A DNA stretch of 32,065 nt from an uncultured Cocleimonas sp. (GTDB taxonomy: Bacteria > Pseudomonadota > Gammaproteobacteria > Thiotrichales > Thiotrichaceae): assembly GCA_937929875.1 (NCBI GenBank), contig CALFUP010000151.1:1-32065 (forward strand). Reading direction: 5' to 3'. Made by a program: the position numbers and the translations under genes. Shown in pieces: positions 27,072 through 32,065 of the stretch. Under the pieces are notes generated by a model, which was not told where the DNA came from, did not search any database, and was given only the letters and a program-made list of their open reading frames with translations. The number at the start of each line of letters is the position of its first letter. Within the stretch, counting starts at the first letter, position 1.

Positions 27072-28292
27072 CTATAAGCGAAAACGTTGATCAAATTGCC
27101 CGAAACCGATTAGTGATTCATCACTTGCCATATCAGTTTGACCTTTAGTGTGTTTAGTCAACGCGATACATTTAAAACGCTCGCCCATTTCAGCAGGAAG
27201 ACTTAACGTTCTTATCTGTTGTGCTAATTGATATTGATAGGTCTCATCATTCGGCTGATCATTTAAAGCCTGCATAAAATATTCTTCCAGTCCTGTATTT
27301 GTTAGAAAATGCACTTGTGATGTAAAACCTGCGACTTTAAATCCGGCCTCATTTGATGCCTCAGCCACAGCCGTAAAATCAACATTTGCGGTTATATCTT
27401 GCAAGCCAGGGTACTTAAGAGGCGCTTCATTAACTAAGTGTTGGTAATGACAAATCAAAGTCCCTTTGTTTCTCTCTGGTAAATAATATTCCTTATGCGT
27501 ATAGCCATAATCAATTAATAAAACTAAGCCTGATTGTAGTGACTCACTCAAGGTTTTAAACCAGCCATTCAGATTCGGATTTAACTCAGAAGTGTAGGGT
27601 GTATCGCTTTGGATTTTTAAGTCGATTACTTGCTGTTTTAGTTTTTCATTAGCGGGTCTGAGTTGCTCGACTAAGCTCTCACTTTCTTCTGACCAGAGTA
27701 CATGATGTTCATACACATCTTGTCCATTCTGGGTGAAGACATCAACGGGCATCGCATCTAGCACTTCGTTGCCTAGAATAACGCCATTTAAATTTTGAGG
27801 TAACTGATCGATCCATTCAACGAGTTTGTAAAGGTGTGGCGCAAAATCTTTAATTGTTTGCTGCTGGCGATGAATTAAATCAGGACTTAGATCAAGGATG
27901 TAATAGCGTTTAGGCAATTGGTCTAATTGCTCCAATTCAAGCAATAGGTCAGAAGCCATTTTCCCTGAACCCGCACCAAGCTCTAAAACGCAAGCTTGAT
28001 TATGACACCCCCCCACTTTATGCAGTATTTTGGCGCATTGTTTAGCAATGCATTTTGAAAATAATGATGATATTTCTGGGGCAGTGGTAAAGTCCCCTTG
28101 TTCCCCAATTTTATGCATACCCGCAACGTAATAACCCAGTTCTGGTTGATACAAGGCCATTTCCATATAACGTCTAAATGTAATGGTATTGACGTTAGAG
28201 TTTTCTATCTCAGCTCGAATAGCATTAACCAGTTTCTTACTATGGCTTAAGGCATCAGCTGAAGGTTCTGGTAAACTTTGAGAATGATTCAT
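27072..28292 (-). CDS. MidA-type class I SAM-dependent methyltransferase (DUF185/NDUFAF7-like)
   Basis: ITFRRYMEMALYQPELGYY, FTTAPEISSLFSKCIA, VLELGAGSGKMASDLL, LGNEVLDAMPVDVF, LIDYGYTHKEYY. Confidence 0.93.
   Translation of the reverse strand: MNHSQSLPEPSADALSHSKKLVNAIRAEIENSNVNTITFRRYMEMALYQPELGYYVAGMHKIGEQGDFTTAPEISSLFSKCIAKQCAKILHKVGGCHNQACVLELGAGSGKMASDLLLELEQLDQLPKRYYILDLSPDLIHRQQQTIKDFAPHLYKLVEWIDQLPQNLNGVILGNEVLDAMPVDVFTQNGQDVYEHHVLWSEESESLVEQLRPANEKLKQQVIDLKIQSDTPYTSELNPNLNGWFKTLSESLQSGLVLLIDYGYTHKEYYLPERNKGTLICHYQHLVNEAPLKYPGLQDITANVDFTAVAEASNEAGFKVAGFTSQVHFLTNTGLEEYFMQALNDQPNDETYQYQLAQQIRTLSLPAEMGERFKCIALTKHTKGQTDMASDESLIGFGQFDQRFRL
28002..28019 (-). repeat. G-tract dispersed repeat copy inside midA-type gene
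   Basis: Reverse complement AAAGTGGGGGGGTGTCAT, 18 nt identical to the consensus core. Confidence 0.88.
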
Positions 28293-28306
28293 AAGAATGG
28301 AAGTAT

Positions 28307-29062
28307 ATGCAAAAGTTAACAGGTAAAGTAGCCTTAGTCACAGGTGCAGCTAGAAGAATTGGCGCAACGACAGTTAGGATGTTGCATCAGCATGGGGCAA
28401 CCGTTGTTATTCATTACCGGAATTCAGAAAAGGATGCTGACAAGCTTTGTGCTGAATTAAATAAGCTTCGTTCTGACTCTTGTTATATTCAACAAGCTGA
28501 ACTAGATGAAATAGCTAGTTTAGAAAAGATGATTGAAGACGTAGTCACTAAAGTAGGGCGTTTGGATATATTGATTAATAATGCCTCTAGCTTTTTCCCT
28601 ACTAAGGTAGGCGAAATTAAAGAAGCAGATTGGGACAATTTGTTTTCAAGTAATCTCAAAGCGCCATTGTTTTTATCACAGGCAGCCGCTCCATATTTAG
28701 AAAAGAGCCAAGGTTGTATTATCAATATGGTCGATATACATGCAGAACGCCCGTTGGCAGAGCACCCAGTATATTGCGCAGCAAAAGCGGGTTTATTGAT
28801 GTTAACTAAGTCACTAGCTAAAGAGTTAGGCCCACACGTTCGTGTTAATGGTGTGTCGCCGGGTGCCATATTATGGCCAGAAACAGACGGTGAAGGAGCA
28901 GAAGTCACTTTAGAGCATCAAGCCCTATTAGATAAAACGAGTTTAAAGCGAGAAGGCTCACCAGATGATATTGCCAAAGCAATTTTGTTTTTAATCTGTA
29001 ATGCACCCTATATTACTGGGCATATTATTCCTGTCGATGGAGGTCGGTTACTGAATCAATAG
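28307..29062 (+). CDS. Pteridine reductase-like SDR family protein
   Basis: KVALVTGAARRIGATTVRMLHQHGATVVIHYRNS, LINNASSFFPT, YCAAKAGLLMLTKSLAKEL, RVNGVSPGAILWPE. Confidence 0.9.
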   Translation: MQKLTGKVALVTGAARRIGATTVRMLHQHGATVVIHYRNSEKDADKLCAELNKLRSDSCYIQQAELDEIASLEKMIEDVVTKVGRLDILINNASSFFPTKVGEIKEADWDNLFSSNLKAPLFLSQAAAPYLEKSQGCIINMVDIHAERPLAEHPVYCAAKAGLLMLTKSLAKELGPHVRVNGVSPGAILWPETDGEGAEVTLEHQALLDKTSLKREGSPDDIAKAILFLICNAPYITGHIIPVDGGRLLNQ

Positions 29063-29094
29063 ATTTTTAAATGCTGATTGTCTAAGAAATACGC

Positions 29095-29115
29095 AAAAAG
29101 TGTAGGGGTGTCCTT
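29095..29115 (+). repeat. Degenerate G-tract repeat copy, fused to TTCGACAAGCTCAG repeats
   Basis: AAAAAGTGTAGGGGTGTCCTT. Confidence 0.75.
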
Positions 29116-29200
29116 CGACAAGCTCAGGAACTTAGTTTGACATACTTCGATGGAGCTCAGTACGAGAGCTCAACAGAAATGTCATTGAGCTTCCCAAATT
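29113..29200. repeat. Degenerate TTCGACAAGCTCAG-type repeats
   Basis: cttcgacaagctcagg ... cttcgatggagctcagtacgag ... agctcaacag ... attgagcttccc. Confidence 0.7.
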
Positions 29201-29226
29201 TCTAGCGTACTTGAATAATCAAAGGC

Positions 29227-29577
29227 TTAATCCGTTTCAATAATCATTTTATGTTGTTTTATTAACTCTGAATTAAAAAACCTAAGTAACAATTCGCAGC
29301 TGTTTACTATGCGATCTACCTGATTCGGATAATTAGTGATTTGGATTGCTTTCCAACTTTCTATTTCAGAATGTAATAACTCATTAGTAAAAACGTAGGT
29401 TGGGCCAGATTGATTAAGGTGTTGAAAAAACCAAGGGAGTGCCGCTAGAGTTATGAGTACTGATTCTTCTTGAGAGGCCTTGTTACTTATCTCTAACTCT
29501 TGCCATTCTTTTAATGCTAAATCTAAAGTAGTTTGGCTAAAGACATAGCACCTATTCGTATTTTGGTTTTTATTCAT
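29227..29577 (-). CDS. Hypothetical protein
   Basis: 116-aa ORF, no recognised motif. Confidence 0.5.
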   Translation of the reverse strand: MNKNQNTNRCYVFSQTTLDLALKEWQELEISNKASQEESVLITLAALPWFFQHLNQSGPTYVFTNELLHSEIESWKAIQITNYPNQVDRIVNSCELLLRFFNSELIKQHKMIIETD

Positions 29578-29937
29578 ATTATAGATTAGCGCAAATGATT
29601 CGTTAAATTTATTGGTTTTGGAGAATATTGGTTTTACTTGACGAATAAATTACGCAAGAAAACCATTACTCAGATTTTCCAAGTTTATCATTATGTGCGT
29701 GGCATGAGGATAAAGAAAAATAGTAATCGATATTTTTCTGCTGAATGTTTTAGTTTTCATACATAGCTTTTAAGGTATGAGGCTAATGAAGTTGGGTCAA
29801 TGTGTTAAGTCTTGGCGTTTCAAAAGATCTTGATTAATTAAAATGAGAAATCAGGTAATTAAGTTTGCAGAAGTCTAAATGTTCTCCTATATTTATCGTA
29901 GGTTGAGAAGTTTCTTATCCCTATAGAGCTTATCTTT

Positions 29938-30984
29938 TTGATTTTATTTAAAAAAATAATGCCCGTCACTAACCTAAATTATAGTTTGGAGAACACAATT
30001 ATTATGAAAAAACAAATAACTACTGCACTTGCTACTGCAGGTTTATTACTTGGAGCGACTTTATCGTCATCTGCAATGGCGGTTGAAAAGCAATTCGTTT
30101 CAATCGGAACAGGTGGAGTTACAGGTGTTTACTACCCAACGGGTGGTGCAATTTGTCGTCTAGTTAATAAGAATCGTAAGAAGACGGGTATTCGTTGTTC
30201 GGTTGAGTCTACTGGTGGTTCTGTATTTAACATCAATGCAATCCGTCAAGGTGAGTTAGAGATGGGTGTTGCTCAGTCTGATTGGCAGTATCATGCTTAC
30301 AACGGCACATCTAAGTTTAAAGATGCTGGGAAATTCGAAAAATTACGTGCTGTATTCTCAGTTCATGCTGAGCCAGGAACTCTAATCGTAAGAGCTGATT
30401 CAGGCATTAAAAACTTTGGTGATCTCAAAGGTAAACGTGTGAATGTAGGTGAGCCAGGCTCTGGAACAGTGGCAACATATGGCGTTCTTGAAAAAGCATT
30501 CGGTATGAAACGTGAAGATCTTAAATTAGCATCTGAACTTAAATCATCAGAAGCACCAGCCGCACTATGTGATAACAAGATTGATGCATTTTTCATTCTA
30601 GTAGGTCACCCAGCTGGAATGGTTAAAGAAGCATCATCCACTTGTGATGTGAAGATTGCAGACATTCACGGTCCAGCAGCGGATACATTAATCAAAGATA
30701 ATTCATTCTATCGTTATGCTTCAATACCAGCAGGTATGTATAACAGTAATCCTGAAGCAGTAAAAACTATGGGTGTTGGTGCAACTTTCGTAAGTTCTAG
30801 CGATGTTCCTGAGGCTGTAATTTATGAAGTAGTTAAAGCAGTATTTGAAAACTTTGATGACTTCAAAAAGCTTCACCCTGCATTTAGAAATCTAAAGAAG
30901 ACAGAGATGGTTTCTGCTTCGCTTTCAGCGCCACTACATGACGGTGCGATGAAGTACTACAAAGAAGCAGGTTTAGTTAAGTAA
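29938..30984 (+). CDS. TRAP transporter TAXI-family solute-binding protein
   Basis: QFVSIGTGGVTGVYYPTGGAICRLVN, GSVFNINAIRQGELEMGVAQSDWQYHAYNG, LKGKRVNVGEPGSGTVATY. The signal peptide suggests the true start is at 30004 (MKKQITTALATAG). Confidence 0.95.
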   Translation: MILFKKIMPVTNLNYSLENTIIMKKQITTALATAGLLLGATLSSSAMAVEKQFVSIGTGGVTGVYYPTGGAICRLVNKNRKKTGIRCSVESTGGSVFNINAIRQGELEMGVAQSDWQYHAYNGTSKFKDAGKFEKLRAVFSVHAEPGTLIVRADSGIKNFGDLKGKRVNVGEPGSGTVATYGVLEKAFGMKREDLKLASELKSSEAPAALCDNKIDAFFILVGHPAGMVKEASSTCDVKIADIHGPAADTLIKDNSFYRYASIPAGMYNSNPEAVKTMGVGATFVSSSDVPEAVIYEVVKAVFENFDDFKKLHPAFRNLKKTEMVSASLSAPLHDGAMKYYKEAGLVK

Positions 30985-30996
30985 ACTGCTTTACAT

Positions 30997-31028
30997 AAAA
31001 AAAGCGAGGTTTTCACCTCGCTTTTTTT
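30997..31028 (+). terminator. Intercistronic terminator between TAXI binding protein and TRAP permease
   Basis: AAAAAAAGCGAGGT-tttc-ACCTCGCTTTTTTT perfect hairpin with T-tract. Confidence 0.88.
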
Positions 31029-31172
31029 ATAACTATTGCATTTGGTATAGCTTTCTTCTTATTTTCTTTTTAACGATTCTAGATAAAAACAATCGTTTTT
31101 AAAGTGAGAGAAAATAATAAGGAAAACATAAATATAAAAATACTGTAAAAAAACCAATAAGGAAATGGTGTT

Positions 31173-32065
31173 ATGGCTGATACAAAAGTCGATGAGTTTG
31201 AGATAGACGAAGATAAACTAAAGGAAATGATCGCTGAAACCGATACTGGGGCAAGAAGCCCCGAAGGTTCTGTCGGTAAGTTTATGTTTTGGACGGCCTT
31301 TGCTTGGGCTATTTTCCAACTATGGATAGCTTCACCTTTCCCTTATATGTTCCCAGATATAATCCCTGTTCTGAACAATACAGGTACCCGAAGCATTCAT
31401 TTAGCTTTTGCTATTTTCTTAGGTTTCTTAGCCTATCCCGCGCTGAAGTCATCACCGCGTGACCGCATTCCCATTCAAGATTGGATAATGGCCATTGTCG
31501 GAGTGATCGTCATTTTATATTTATGGGTATATCAACGTGAGCTCGCTGATCGTCCTGGTTTGCCCATAGCAGCTGATATTGTCGTTTCAGTGATCGGTAT
31601 TGCTTTAGTATTAGAAGGTGCTCGTCGTGCTTTAGGACCACCACTGATGATTATAGCGATGATCTTTCTCGCTTATATTTTCTTCGGTCATTTAGCACCC
31701 GATGTTATTTCATGGAAGGGTGCGTCAATTAATCGTGCCATGAGCCATTTATGGTTAACTCAAGAAGGTGTGTTTGGCGTTGCCTTGGGCGTATCAACAG
31801 GCATGATTTTCTTGTTTGTTCTGTTTGGATCTCTACTAGAAAAAGCGGGTGCTGGTAATTACTTTATCTGGGTTGCGTTTAGTTTATTGGGACGCTTCAA
31901 AGGTGGTCCAGGTATAGCCGCCGTTGTATCTTCAGCATTAACGGGTCTGATCTCAGGTTCTTCGATATCAAATGTAGTGACCACTGGTACCTTTACCATT
32001 CCATTAATGAAACGCGTAGGTTTCTCGCCAGAAAAAGCCGGCGCAGTTGAAGTTGCCTCATCTAC
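31173..32065 (+). CDS. TRAP transporter fused permease subunit (4TM-12TM), 5' part, truncated by window edge
   Basis: My translation from ATG 31173: MADTKVDEFEIDEDKLKEMIAETDTGARSPEGSVGKFMFWTAFAWAIFQLW...GVSTGMIFLFVLFGSLLEKAGAGNYFIWVAFSLLGRFKGGPGIAAVVSSALTGLISGSSISNVVTTGTFTIPLMKR; open to the end of the window. Confidence 0.92.
   Translation, partial: MADTKVDEFEIDEDKLKEMIAETDTGARSPEGSVGKFMFWTAFAWAIFQLWIASPFPYMFPDIIPVLNNTGTRSIHLAFAIFLGFLAYPALKSSPRDRIPIQDWIMAIVGVIVILYLWVYQRELADRPGLPIAADIVVSVIGIALVLEGARRALGPPLMIIAMIFLAYIFFGHLAPDVISWKGASINRAMSHLWLTQEGVFGVALGVSTGMIFLFVLFGSLLEKAGAGNYFIWVAFSLLGRFKGGPGIAAVVSSALTGLISGSSISNVVTTGTFTIPLMKRVGFSPEKAGAVEVASS

Noticed and set aside
742-29115. G-quadruplex interpretation of the G-tract motif
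   Set aside because: Each copy has only one long G run, so an intramolecular quadruplex is not supported; inverted pairs favour a duplex hairpin.
742-29115. CRISPR array interpretation of the repeats
   Set aside because: Copies are kilobases apart, in both orientations and partly inside genes; no regular spacers and no cas genes.

Overview
This is a low-GC chromosomal window, probably from a gammaproteobacterium. Coordinates are from the supplied sequence and ORF track, and product names come from reading motifs without any database search. From left to right it contains:
- the 3' end of 23S rRNA and a complete 5S rRNA
- housekeeping genes (psd, prmB, lpxC, cysS, a cyclophilin, lpxH)
- a type IV pilin with two TfpX/TfpZ-type accessory paralogs and a convincing sigma-54 promoter
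- a YeeE/YedE and a TauE/SafE transporter flanking tRNA-Lys(TTT)
- a DJ-1/PfpI protein, carbonic anhydrase, GNAT protein, Ig-like lipoprotein and EF-P-like YeiP/EfpL
- a probable catabolic operon (GntR, DapA-like, ALDH, MttB-family methyltransferase, FAD oxidoreductase, class-IV aminotransferase)
- a YlqF-type GTPase, a hemerythrin-like protein with N-terminal repeats, a MidA-type methyltransferase and a pteridine-reductase-like SDR
- a TAXI-type TRAP transporter that runs off the right edge

The strongest unexplained signal is a dispersed, strand-asymmetric repeat of about 22 nt, AAAAAGTGGGGGGGTGTCATTT. It has about 12 recognisable copies in 32 kb. Most are intergenic. Two lie inside conserved genes (lpxH and midA) and are read in different frames. 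Two sets form inverted pairs: one is a compact 22-bp perfect hairpin, and the other is a perfect 29-bp pair bracketing a single oxidoreductase gene. Two copies are fused to degenerate TTCGACAGGCTCA repeat tracts. I read this as a REP/REPIN-like or uptake-signal-like element family. Its mechanism is unproven from this window.
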